NCBI GenBank assembly: GCA_029856445.1
Contig: JAHQWY010000079.1
Span: forward strand, 1-12,672
Direction: 5' to 3'
Source of the DNA: Promethearchaeia archaeon
GTDB taxonomy: Archaea > Asgardarchaeota > Lokiarchaeia > Sigyniarchaeales > SOKP01
DNA: 12,672 bases
The translations under genes and the position numbers were made by a program. Under the pieces are notes generated by a model. That model was given only the letters and a program-made list of their open reading frames with translations, ran no database searches and was not told where the DNA came from. Below, in pieces: positions 1 to 6,852 of the stretch (position 1 is its first letter; every line of letters starts with the position of its first letter).

Positions 1-1000
1 GTCCTTTTCGTACCATTTGATCTCCCCATATTACTAAACTGCGTTTCACTTTAAAATTCCAATTAATATTTGATACATCCTCCCCAATAATCTCAATCTG
101 GTCAAAATCTCCACACCCAAGACCTTCATCATGGGCCAATTTTATAGCAGGTAGTTCTAAAGGTTTGAAACCAAACATCCGAGCAACAACAGTATCAACA
201 GCAACTTGATCATAACCTGCAAGTAAATAATTTTTTATTCGGGGAATCATTGTTCTTGGCCCTGCTCCATCACCACATACAGTTCCATCAACTACTGATA
301 GAATTTGAGGATGGATTTGCTTCTGGATGATTAATAAATCTACCAAAACCTCAGACATGTATTGATGTGAGAAATGTCTTCTCTTTGTTAACAATCCCCC
401 AAAAGCATTTTTCATAGCACATGTTATTCCCCCATGCTTCATTTCTTCAGAGGTTTTCCTCAATGAGCCACCTACAGCTCCAGTATGACCATGAGTTTTC
501 ATTGTAGGAAGATGAATTATAGGTTTTCCCATATAAAATTTAGGAATTCTAAATCCATCAGGAAATATCTTGGAATCTAAAGCATGAAGTTTTTTACTTT
601 TAAGGGTTATAAATTTTGGTCTTAAAGATTCATATGAAACAAACGGAATCCGAGTTAATGGTACGAATTTAACACCATATTTGTTTATTATTGGTGTCCA
701 TTTGTTGCCTTTTAATCCTTTCTCGATATTTGTTACAACTGTTCGATTTTCAGCAGTAAAAATTTTTTTTGGATTAAAACCATCTTTAATCATAGCTTTA
801 AGTATGCCCTCAACTTGCCACGGAGGGCTAGAGCAAGCAGGGAAGAATTTGGACCAACTTAAATTTAATTTTAAAATTATCTTACTGTTTATATCAAAGA
901 ATTTTTGATATTCAGTAAGTTGCATTAGATTCTGATAATCTTCTAAAATAGATTTGGGGGATGTTTTAATTACATATACTTGAGAGTTTTTTGGCATCAT
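1..1000 (-). CDS. DUF362 domain protein, C-terminal end cut by window edge
   Basis: The minus-strand frame is open from 1000 to the left edge, giving 333 residues and no stop, so the gene is partial at its 3' end. Two adjacent ATG codons (1000 and 997) can start it, and neither has a clear Shine-Dalgarno. DUF362 is recognised from ordered family motifs: PTMKTHGHTGAVGG at about residues 165-178, then KNAFGGLL (197-204), VVDGTVCGDGAGPR (236-249) and GYDQVAVDTVVARMFGF (262-278). The N-terminal LNLSWSKFFPACSSPP block matches the family's 'K-x-N-L' beginning. Some DUF362 proteins carry a 4Fe-4S ferredoxin domain. None is visible here, but the missing C terminus could hold one. The family has no settled reaction. 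It follows the transporter operon in the same direction after a 95-bp gap with a T-rich stretch, so it is probably transcribed separately. The family call is firm; the function is unknown. Confidence 0.85.
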   Translation of the reverse strand, partial: MMPKNSQVYVIKTSPKSILEDYQNLMQLTEYQKFFDINSKIILKLNLSWSKFFPACSSPPWQVEGILKAMIKDGFNPKKIFTAENRTVVTNIEKGLKGNKWTPIINKYGVKFVPLTRIPFVSYESLRPKFITLKSKKLHALDSKIFPDGFRIPKFYMGKPIIHLPTMKTHGHTGAVGGSLRKTSEEMKHGGITCAMKNAFGGLLTKRRHFSHQYMSEVLVDLLIIQKQIHPQILSVVDGTVCGDGAGPRTMIPRIKNYLLAGYDQVAVDTVVARMFGFKPLELPAIKLAHDEGLGCGDFDQIEIIGEDVSNINWNFKVKRSLVIWGDQMVRKG

Positions 1001-1043
1001 GAAGAAATTATCTAGTTTTAATCAATCTTTAATGATTTAATAT

Positions 1044-1058
1044 TAAAAAATATAATTA
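1044..1058 (-). promoter_or_regulatory. Candidate TATA box for the DUF362 gene
   Basis: The minus strand reads AATTATATTTTTT about 45-57 bases before the ATG at 1000. A start site about 25 bases downstream would leave a leader of roughly 25 bases. The match is weak in this AT-rich gap, but the position after the T-rich end of the previous operon is sensible. Confidence 0.25.
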
Positions 1059-1065
1059 TCTGTTG

Positions 1066-1095
1066 AAAAAATAAATAAAAAAAGAATAAAAAAAA
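1066..1095 (-). terminator. T-rich transcription end of the transporter operon
   Basis: On the minus strand, directly after the stop codon of the DppF-like gene, the transcript reads through three T runs of 6-7 within 30 bases. Archaeal RNA polymerase terminates at oligo-T without needing a hairpin, so this is a plausible end of the operon. The DNA is AT-rich throughout, which lowers the specificity. Confidence 0.45.
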
Positions 1096-2505
1096 CTAAT
1101 CTGAAATAAATTTCATCCCTTCATAAGATTTTTTCTCATCTTTAAAAGGAAGGCACATAATATAATGATCTCCGCCTAAATGAATCTTTCTAGGTTCTTC
1201 TATACCACATCCTATATGTTCACCTTTTTCTTGACACCTAGGGTGAAAAGGACAACCTTCAGGGGGATTTATTGGGCTAGGGACATCTCCCTCTAAGATA
1301 ATTCTATTTGTTTTTGATGTTGGATCGAATGTTGGTCTTGCCGATAATAAGGCTCTCGAATAAGGATGAGTTGGATTATAAAATACCTCATCAACTGTAC
1401 CAGTTTCGACAAACTTTCCTAGATACATTACAGCGATTCGATCAGCAATATGCTGAACAACACTAAGATCATGAGTTATAAACAAATAAGATAAATTAAA
1501 TTCATTCTGGAGTTCTTTCAATAAATTTAGAATTTGGGCTTGTACTGATACATCTAAAGCGGATGTAGGCTCATCTAAAACAATTACTTCAGGATTACTT
1601 GCTAATGCTCTTGCAATCACAATTCTTTGTTTCTGACCTCCAGAAAATTCATGTGGATATCGATCTAAATGCTCTTGTTTCATCGAAACAGTCTCTAATA
1701 ATTCATAAACTCTACTCCTGATCCTTCTTTTTTTTGTTAAACCTTCTAATATTTTAAGCGGTTCACCAATAATATTTACAATTTTCCATCGAGGATTTAA
1801 AGAAGCATCAGGATCTTGGAATACCATTTGAACTTTTTTACGTATGAACTTATCAATTAGTAAATCCTTTTGAATTTGTTTAGCTATAGATTTAATATTT
1901 ACATAACTTATTTTTATCGACATGAGAACTATAACTAAAACTAAAATCGGTAAAAAACCTATAGCGAATAAGATAGCTGCTATTATTCCGTAATTGAATA
2001 AACTAAAAGTCGCACCAAAACTTAACAAAAAAACAAAAAGTAAACTTATTATAAATTTAAAAGTTGTACTAGATGGTAGTTTGGTTCGGAATGTCTCGAT
2101 TTTTACTTTTAATTTCGACTGAATGATGGGTAAAGCGTTAACATAAAAATTTCTGAATCTTTGAGCTATTCTTTCCCATATTCCTTCAATTCTATTAGCA
2201 TCAATCCTTCTCTTCTCGTAAAAAATTTCCCCATCTGTATTTTTTACTAAATTTAAAATAGTATTCCCAATTGTAGTTTTACCACATCCACTCTCGCCAA
2301 CTAAACCAAGGGTTTCATTTTTATACAGATTGAACGTAACCCCATCAACAGCCTTAACCTCTCCAATTTTACGTTTAAATAAACCTCCTAGTATTGGATA
2401 ATATGTCTTGAGGTTTTCAACACGAATAATTACTTCTCTTTTCTTTTTTTTTTTCATAGGCTGTACCAATTCAGTTTCTTTTGCTTTTAATTCTGGAGTA
2501 GTCAT
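1096..2505 (-). CDS. Oligopeptide/dipeptide ABC transporter ATPase, DppF/OppF-like, with a transmembrane insertion
   Basis: This is one of two ATPases that power peptide import at the cytoplasmic face. It is 469 residues long against about 320-340 for usual DppF. ABC motifs are complete: Walker A GESGCGKTT (70-78), Q-loop VFQDP (228-232), signature FSGGQ (287-291), Walker B VIVLDEP (307-313), D-loop SALD (315-318) and switch His345. The C-terminal oligopeptide-transporter extension has HPYSRALL and CPFHPRC, with cysteines 418, 424, 433 and 451. These are spaced like the Fe-S ligands reported in some peptide-transporter ATPases. The excess length is a block at about 105-222, between the strand after Walker A and the Q-loop. 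It holds two strongly hydrophobic segments (about 148-170 and 172-199) flanked by charged helices. No frameshift is needed, and the frame continues cleanly on both sides. The start ATG is supported by AAGGAG nine bases upstream. It lies 24 bp after the DppD-like gene and is last in the operon. Confidence 0.93.
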   Translation of the reverse strand: MTTPELKAKETELVQPMKKKKKREVIIRVENLKTYYPILGGLFKRKIGEVKAVDGVTFNLYKNETLGLVGESGCGKTTIGNTILNLVKNTDGEIFYEKRRIDANRIEGIWERIAQRFRNFYVNALPIIQSKLKVKIETFRTKLPSSTTFKFIISLLFVFLLSFGATFSLFNYGIIAAILFAIGFLPILVLVIVLMSIKISYVNIKSIAKQIQKDLLIDKFIRKKVQMVFQDPDASLNPRWKIVNIIGEPLKILEGLTKKRRIRSRVYELLETVSMKQEHLDRYPHEFSGGQKQRIVIARALASNPEVIVLDEPTSALDVSVQAQILNLLKELQNEFNLSYLFITHDLSVVQHIADRIAVMYLGKFVETGTVDEVFYNPTHPYSRALLSARPTFDPTSKTNRIILEGDVPSPINPPEGCPFHPRCQEKGEHIGCGIEEPRKIHLGGDHYIMCLPFKDEKKSYEGMKFISD

Positions 2506-2514
2506 TTAAATTGT

Positions 2515-2520
2515 CTCCTT
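2515..2520 (-). promoter_or_regulatory. Shine-Dalgarno of the DppF-like gene
   Basis: AAGGAG on the minus strand lies nine bases before the ATG at 2505. It fixes this start and shows independent translation initiation within the operon. Confidence 0.6.
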
Positions 2521-2529
2521 TTTTTTTAG

Positions 2530-3804
2530 TTACATTTTATACGAAGCTTCATCTTCTTTTTCAGATCGAATATACTTAGGTGAATCTTTATATCTCGGAT
2601 CAAAAAGATGACAAGCAACAAAATATCTATCAGTTATTTCTGTCAATTGAGGTTTTACTTTATGACAGATTTCCATTCTATAATCACATCGGGGATGGAA
2701 TCTGCATCCTGATGGCGGATATATAAGATTAGGGACCATACCTCGAATAGTTTGTAACTTTTGGTTTTTCTTTTCTATGCTTGGTATCGCCCCAATTAAA
2801 CCTTTTGTATAGGGATGTCTTGGATTTTTAAATAAATCTTCTGCTGTTGCATATTCTACAATATTTCCACTATACATAACAGCGATCCTATCACACAATT
2901 CAGCAATTATTCCTAAATCATGTGTAATTATAAGAATTGATGTTTTAAATCTTAGTTTTAAGTCTTTCATTAGATCGAGAATTTGAGCTTGAATTGTAAC
3001 ATCTAATGCAGTAGTCGGTTCATCAGCTATAAGAAGTGATGGATTACATGAAAGAGCCATAGCAATCATAACCCGCTGTCTCATACCCCCACTTAACTCA
3101 TGTGGGTATCTTTTTAAAATTCCTTTTGCATCAGGAATTCCTACTTCTTTTATAATTTTCTCCGCTCTTTCTGAAAGAACATCTTTCAGAATTGGTATAT
3201 GGACTGTTTCTTCTTTGAGTTCTCTTATTTCTTGCTCGATTTTTTCTTTTTCTTCATTAGTTATTTCTTTGACGTTTTCTTTAAGGTAAATCTTCAATTC
3301 TTTCATTCTATTTCTTAGATTCTTTCTTTTAAGAATACGATCATCAAGTTCCTTCTTAACCTCATCCATTTGGTGCAAACTAAATACTTCCATGACCTGA
3401 TGTCCAACTGAAAATACAGGATTAAGAGAATTTAAAGGATCTTGAAAAATCATAGTAATATCTCTACCACGACGTTCTCTCATTTCTTGTTCAGTTAAAT
3501 CTAATAAGGGTAATCCTTTATAAACTATACTGCCATCAATTATTTTACCAGGTTCTCTTACAAGCCGTAAAATAGAAAGAGCTGTAACTGATTTTCCACA
3601 ACCAGTTTCACCTACAAGCCCCATAACTTCATCTTTATATATCTTAAATGAAACACCATCAACAGCTTTAACGACGCCTTCCTCTGTATAGAAATAAGTT
3701 TTCAGATTATCGACTTTAAGGATAGATTCTGCAGATTTGTCATCTGTTATTAACTTGTGATTTTTTTTATCATCAACTCTATGTTTATCTTCTATTATGC
3801 CCAT
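2530..3804 (-). CDS. Oligopeptide/dipeptide ABC transporter ATPase, DppD/OppD-like, with a charged helical insertion
   Basis: This is the second ATPase of the importer and the expected heterodimer partner of the DppF-like protein. Counting from the ATG at 3804 (424 residues): Walker A GETGCGKS (65-72), Q-loop Gln121 in IFQDP, signature LSGGM (237-241), Walker B LLIADEP (257-263), switch His295, and the family C terminus HPYTKGLIGAIP followed by CRFHPRC. Cysteines 367, 373, 380 and 398 form a C-x5-C-x6-C-x17-C pattern like that of Fe-S-bearing OppD proteins. Residues about 146-211 are a very charged, helix-forming stretch (probable coiled coil). It replaces a link of only 15 or so residues between the Q-loop region and the VGIPDAKG segment. 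An upstream in-frame TTG at 3816 would add four residues. GTGAT abuts that TTG directly, so the ATG, 12 bases downstream of GTGAT, is preferred. The start is uncertain; the family is not. Confidence 0.92.
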   Translation of the reverse strand: MGIIEDKHRVDDKKNHKLITDDKSAESILKVDNLKTYFYTEEGVVKAVDGVSFKIYKDEVMGLVGETGCGKSVTALSILRLVREPGKIIDGSIVYKGLPLLDLTEQEMRERRGRDITMIFQDPLNSLNPVFSVGHQVMEVFSLHQMDEVKKELDDRILKRKNLRNRMKELKIYLKENVKEITNEEKEKIEQEIRELKEETVHIPILKDVLSERAEKIIKEVGIPDAKGILKRYPHELSGGMRQRVMIAMALSCNPSLLIADEPTTALDVTIQAQILDLMKDLKLRFKTSILIITHDLGIIAELCDRIAVMYSGNIVEYATAEDLFKNPRHPYTKGLIGAIPSIEKKNQKLQTIRGMVPNLIYPPSGCRFHPRCDYRMEICHKVKPQLTEITDRYFVACHLFDPRYKDSPKYIRSEKEDEASYKM

Positions 3805-3847
3805 TATTTTAACCAAATCACTTAGTTTTTATGTAATTTAATGGAAG

Positions 3848-4849
3848 TCATAAGTTTCTTAGTCTAGGGTCCAAAGCATCGCGTAGTCCATCACCTACCA
3901 ACATAAAACCCAAGACAGTAAACACAATCATCATCCCTGGCCAAAATGACGCCCAAGGCGCATCAACCAGATGCCCACGGCCAAGATCTATATCTCTACC
4001 CCATTCAATTAGGTGTGGATCACTGTATCCTAAAAATGCTAGACCCGCGAAACTTAAAATTACTCCACCGATATCAAATGTAAATGAGATAATAATTGGT
4101 TGAATAGTGTTCGGCAGTATATGTTTGAACATTATCCTCCATTTTCCTGCTCCAGCAACTTTAGCAGCTTCTACATAGGGAAGTTCTCTAGCTTGTAATA
4201 CATTTCCCCTAATTAACCTTGCGTAATAAGGTATTCCAAGAATTCCATAAGCTAGAATTATATATTCCATTCGTCGACCTAATATACCTACTAACACTAT
4301 CGCAAATATTAATCCCGGAAATGCAAAAAGAATATCAGCAATCCTCATAATAACTGCATCAACCCATCCGCCATAGTACGCAGCAATAATACCAAAAAAG
4401 ACTCCCGCAACTACACTCAACGTAATAGCCGGTAATGCAATTGTCAATGATGATCTTGCGCCCCATATCATTCTTGCTAATACATCTCTTCCAAAATGTG
4501 TTGTTCCTAACAGATGTTCTGAAGAAGGAGGGGCATACCAGGGTTCCCAAACACCATCAGCTATCGGATATGAGTAGGGAGATATCCATGGAGCGAAGAC
4601 TGCAAAACTGACAATTATAAGAATGATAGCTATCCCAACTATTGTAAGAGTTGACTTTAGTCTTCGAATAAACTTTCTTTTACTTATGGTTTTTTCATAT
4701 TCTTCCTGTCGAATCGTAAGTTCCTCTAATCTATAACCAGGTAAAAAAAGGAATTTCAAATTAGAACGTGTCCATGAAAGCACATTCCTAGCTGGACTCT
4801 CCTTTTTTCTTACCTCAACTAATTCTTCTTGATCATATAGTTGTCCCAT
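3848..4849 (-). CDS. Peptide ABC transporter permease, DppC/OppC-like
   Basis: This is the second membrane subunit of the peptide importer (333 residues). Family marks are the HLLGTTHFGRDVLARMIWGA block (112-131), the EAA coupling loop YVEAAKVAGAGKWRIMFKH (225-243) that docks on the ATPases, and the C terminus GDGLRDALDPRL (319-330). Hydrophobic segments lie at about 66-88, 136-160, 170-190, 195-212, 249-275 and 302-320. The first 60 residues are a hydrophilic, charged cytoplasmic extension ahead of the first helix, somewhat longer than in typical DppC. The ATG is preceded by GAAGGGAA at 4856-4863, a reasonable ribosome binding site. It lies 37 bp after the DppB-like gene and 43 bp before the ATG of the DppD-like gene, so co-transcription is very likely. 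Confidence 0.94.
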   Translation of the reverse strand: MGQLYDQEELVEVRKKESPARNVLSWTRSNLKFLFLPGYRLEELTIRQEEYEKTISKRKFIRRLKSTLTIVGIAIILIIVSFAVFAPWISPYSYPIADGVWEPWYAPPSSEHLLGTTHFGRDVLARMIWGARSSLTIALPAITLSVVAGVFFGIIAAYYGGWVDAVIMRIADILFAFPGLIFAIVLVGILGRRMEYIILAYGILGIPYYARLIRGNVLQARELPYVEAAKVAGAGKWRIMFKHILPNTIQPIIISFTFDIGGVILSFAGLAFLGYSDPHLIEWGRDIDLGRGHLVDAPWASFWPGMMIVFTVLGFMLVGDGLRDALDPRLRNL

Positions 4850-4886
4850 TTTTTCTTCCCTTCTTTAAACGTTTCCTACTTCTTTT

Positions 4887-5903
4887 TTAATATTTTATAC
4901 GAGGATCTAAATAAGCATATATTAAATCTGTAAAAAGATTGACAAAAATAAATATCAGAGTTGTCATAAACACGATTGCATTGATTACATAATAATCGTT
5001 ATCCACTATAGCTCGCAGCAATAACTCGCCAATACCGTGTAAATTAAATGTTGTTTCGGTTAAAATTGCACCTCCTAATAAACCGCCAATATTCAGCCCT
5101 ATGATTGTTACAGTAGGGATTAAAGCATTTCTTTTAGCATGTTTATTTATTACATCTTTTTCTCTACATCCTTTAGCTCTTGCAGTTCTTACATAATCCT
5201 GTTGTAGTACTTCTAGCATACTAGAACGGGTTTGTCTAGTAATTGACGCAAGAGTTATAAAAGATAAACACAGTACTGGTAATGCTAGATGGTATAAATA
5301 ATCCCAAATAAAATACCATTCCCCTGATATTAGAGAATCTATTATCCTAAAGCCAGTAACAAATTTAGGATCAGTATAACTCATTTTTTTGAACCCAATA
5401 GCTGGAAATAAATCCAGTCTGTAAGCTAATGTCAATTGCAAAATTAAGCCAAACCAGAAGATGGGAATCGACACTCCCACAAGAGCAAAACCTCTTAGAA
5501 TAGTATCTCTTGCTTTATTTCTGTGAGTAGCTGAGATAATTCCCGTTTTTAGCCCGACAAAAGAAGCAATTATCATTGCAAATATAGTAATATCTAAGGT
5601 TCGTGGGAATCTCTCCCAAATAAGATCCCAAACCTCTTGACCTCTATTGATAGACACAGAATAACCCCAATTTCCTGAAAATAAATTACCAATATAAATA
5701 AAAAATTGTTGCCATAAAGGTCTATCAAATCCAAGTCGATGACGCATAGCTAAATATTGCTCCCAAGTGTAATCCTGAGGGATATGAGCTAATATAGGAT
5801 CTCCGGGCATCGCCCTTGACATCATAAAAGAAAGCAGTAATACACCAAATAAAACTGGTATTAGAGTTAAAAACCTTCTAAATACATATTTAATTATACT
5901 CAT
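4887..5903 (-). CDS. Peptide ABC transporter permease, DppB/OppB-like
   Basis: This is the first membrane subunit of the peptide importer (338 residues). The N terminus YVFRRFLTLIPVLFGVLLLSF is the typical first helix of DppB/OppB. It is followed by the extracytoplasmic MPGDP motif (32-36) and RLGFDRPLWQQFFIYIG (56-72). The EAA loop DYVRTARAKGCREKDVINKHA (236-256) and the C-terminal YLDPRIKY are also characteristic. Roughly six membrane helices are visible (about 10-30, 103-125, 137-162, 203-221, 262-281 and 305-330). Length is normal for the family. No strong Shine-Dalgarno is visible before the ATG, so translation may be coupled to the small membrane-protein gene 48 bp upstream. It would pair with the DppC-like protein to form the translocation path. 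Confidence 0.95.
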   Translation of the reverse strand: MSIIKYVFRRFLTLIPVLFGVLLLSFMMSRAMPGDPILAHIPQDYTWEQYLAMRHRLGFDRPLWQQFFIYIGNLFSGNWGYSVSINRGQEVWDLIWERFPRTLDITIFAMIIASFVGLKTGIISATHRNKARDTILRGFALVGVSIPIFWFGLILQLTLAYRLDLFPAIGFKKMSYTDPKFVTGFRIIDSLISGEWYFIWDYLYHLALPVLCLSFITLASITRQTRSSMLEVLQQDYVRTARAKGCREKDVINKHAKRNALIPTVTIIGLNIGGLLGGAILTETTFNLHGIGELLLRAIVDNDYYVINAIVFMTTLIFIFVNLFTDLIYAYLDPRIKY

Positions 5904-5951
5904 AGATAGAACCCAGCCAATTTTTTTAATTATCTAATTTTATTTTTTCTT

Positions 5952-6524
5952 TTATACTTCTTTGATAATTAACTCTTTTGTAGTTTTTATAAATTCTTTA
6001 TATATTTGTTTTAAGATAGCCGCAATAATTGCAGTTATTAAGTTAATACCTAAAATACTAATAATTGATAAATAAGCTTCAAACCTAATAAAATACAGTG
6101 GAATGACAGTAATATCAAAATCAACAATAAACCAGTACCAAATCCATGCCATTCCTACTATAAATGGAGTAAGCATTATGCTGTTCCGAATCCCGTACTC
6201 AAAAAATGTTTCTCTTATAATTAAAAAGATGACGATTACCATAAGGATAAAAATCGAGAACCAAGATCGCGGATTAAATAGGATTTTATATGTAAATAAT
6301 ATATCTTCCCCAATTGATTTCCCATATACATTAGCAACAAAACCATAGAATATAAAATAAACCATTAAGAGTGCTACAATAAAATTACCTTGTCGAGCCA
6401 TATCAATTTGGAATTTTTCATTAGCTTTAAACCAAATAGCAATAAAATAGAGTATTACTCCAAGACCTACAATAATGAATAATCCTCCCAAAAAAATAGC
6501 CGTATAGCCAATCATTGACAACAC
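5952..6524 (-). CDS. Unrecognised five-helix membrane protein encoded in the peptide transporter operon
   Basis: I do not recognise this 190-residue protein. It has five hydrophobic segments at about 6-32, 45-66, 87-104, 115-134 and 147-172, short polar loops, and a Lys-rich C-terminal tail (173-190) that is probably cytoplasmic. There is no signal-peptide cleavage pattern, no EAA loop, no cysteines and no recognisable catalytic motif. The start is GTG, chosen because a strong AGGAGGAG lies four bases upstream (6529-6536). The ATG at 6515 is too far from that site. It opens the co-directional block with the two permeases and two ATPases, 48 bp ahead of the DppB-like gene, and has its own promoter candidate. 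Position suggests an accessory subunit or regulator of the importer, but nothing in the sequence proves this. Confidence 0.8.
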   Translation of the reverse strand: MLSMIGYTAIFLGGLFIIVGLGVILYFIAIWFKANEKFQIDMARQGNFIVALLMVYFIFYGFVANVYGKSIGEDILFTYKILFNPRSWFSIFILMVIVIFLIIRETFFEYGIRNSIMLTPFIVGMAWIWYWFIVDFDITVIPLYFIRFEAYLSIISILGINLITAIIAAILKQIYKEFIKTTKELIIKEV

Positions 6525-6528
6525 TAAT

Positions 6529-6536
6529 CTCCTCCT
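6529..6536 (-). promoter_or_regulatory. Strong Shine-Dalgarno that fixes a GTG start
   Basis: AGGAGGAG on the minus strand is the best ribosome binding site in the window. It lies four bases before the GTG at 6524, which decides the start of the 190-residue membrane protein in favour of GTG over the internal ATG at 6515. Confidence 0.75.
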
Positions 6537-6567
6537 ATAGATTCATTTAATTATAGAATGAATGAAA

Positions 6568-6575
6568 TTTTTATA
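6568..6575 (-). promoter_or_regulatory. Candidate TATA box for the permease-ATPase operon
   Basis: TATAAAAA on the minus strand, preceded by a purine-rich AAGAAGA that could serve as a BRE, lies 43 bases upstream of the GTG at 6524. A start about 25 bases downstream gives a leader of about 20 bases containing the Shine-Dalgarno. This suggests that the membrane subunits and ATPases can be transcribed separately from the binding protein. Confidence 0.4.
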
Positions 6576-6700
6576 ATAATTATAATAATCTTCTTAAGTC
6601 TACTTGCTGTAAGTCGAAAATTGTAGGTAATTTTTCAAAATTATTTGTATCAATGATCGGTTCTTTATTAATTATTCTATTATTTTTTCCTTCTGTCAGA

Positions 6701-6719
6701 TTAATTCTTTAAGAATTAA
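6701..6719. repeat. Perfect 19-bp palindrome (9-bp arms, 1-nt centre)
   Basis: TTAATTCTT (6701-6709) and AAGAATTAA (6711-6719) are exact inverted copies around one T. It sits in the non-coding gap, about 125 bp upstream of the TATA candidate for the permease operon and about 80 bp after the T tract. It could be an operator for a dimeric regulator or a hairpin in the transcript. AT-rich DNA makes chance palindromes more likely. Confidence 0.4.
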
Positions 6720-6796
6720 CGTATTCAAAACTTTTACTAGATTGGTTTTTCATAATAGGATATTAAAATATTTGTAAAGATATTCAGGGTTAATTT

Positions 6797-6816
6797 AAAA
6801 AATAATAAAAAAAAAA
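6797..6816 (-). terminator. Oligo-T terminator after the binding protein
   Basis: About 36 bases after the stop codon of the binding-protein gene, the minus strand has a run of ten T (6807-6816) followed by further T-rich bases to 6797. No strong hairpin precedes it, which is acceptable for archaeal termination. It probably ends, or attenuates, the binding-protein transcript. Confidence 0.5.
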
Positions 6817-6852
6817 TAGTTGTTTTTTAATTTTTTAAAGTTGTTTCTCTAC

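Larger units (their letters stand above)
6525..6852. other. 328-bp gap between the binding protein and the rest of the transporter operon
   Basis: No gene is seen in this stretch on either strand. From the binding-protein side it holds a long T tract on the minus strand (6797-6816), a 19-bp palindrome (6701-6719), and near its left end the TATA candidate and Shine-Dalgarno of the 190-residue membrane protein. Gaps of this kind commonly let the binding protein be made in excess over the membrane complex. Confidence 0.6.

Noticed and set aside
681..908. Plus-strand 75-codon open frame
   Set aside because: It lies wholly opposite the DUF362 gene, which shows clear family motifs. The plus-strand product has no recognisable features.
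1096..2505. Whether the long DppF-like protein is two genes or a frameshift artefact
   Set aside because: One frame runs without a break from the start to the C-terminal family motifs, and the inserted block is a coherent helix-membrane hairpin-helix. No duplicated or shifted fragment of the ATPase is present.
3805..3816. TTG at 3816 as the start of the DppD-like gene
   Set aside because: The GTGAT element touches this TTG with no spacing, while the ATG at 3804 has a workable distance. The difference is only four residues and cannot be settled by eye.
4359..4550. Minus-strand 63-codon open frame inside the DppC-like gene
   Set aside because: It overlaps the permease in another frame on the same strand and lacks a ribosome binding site or family motif.
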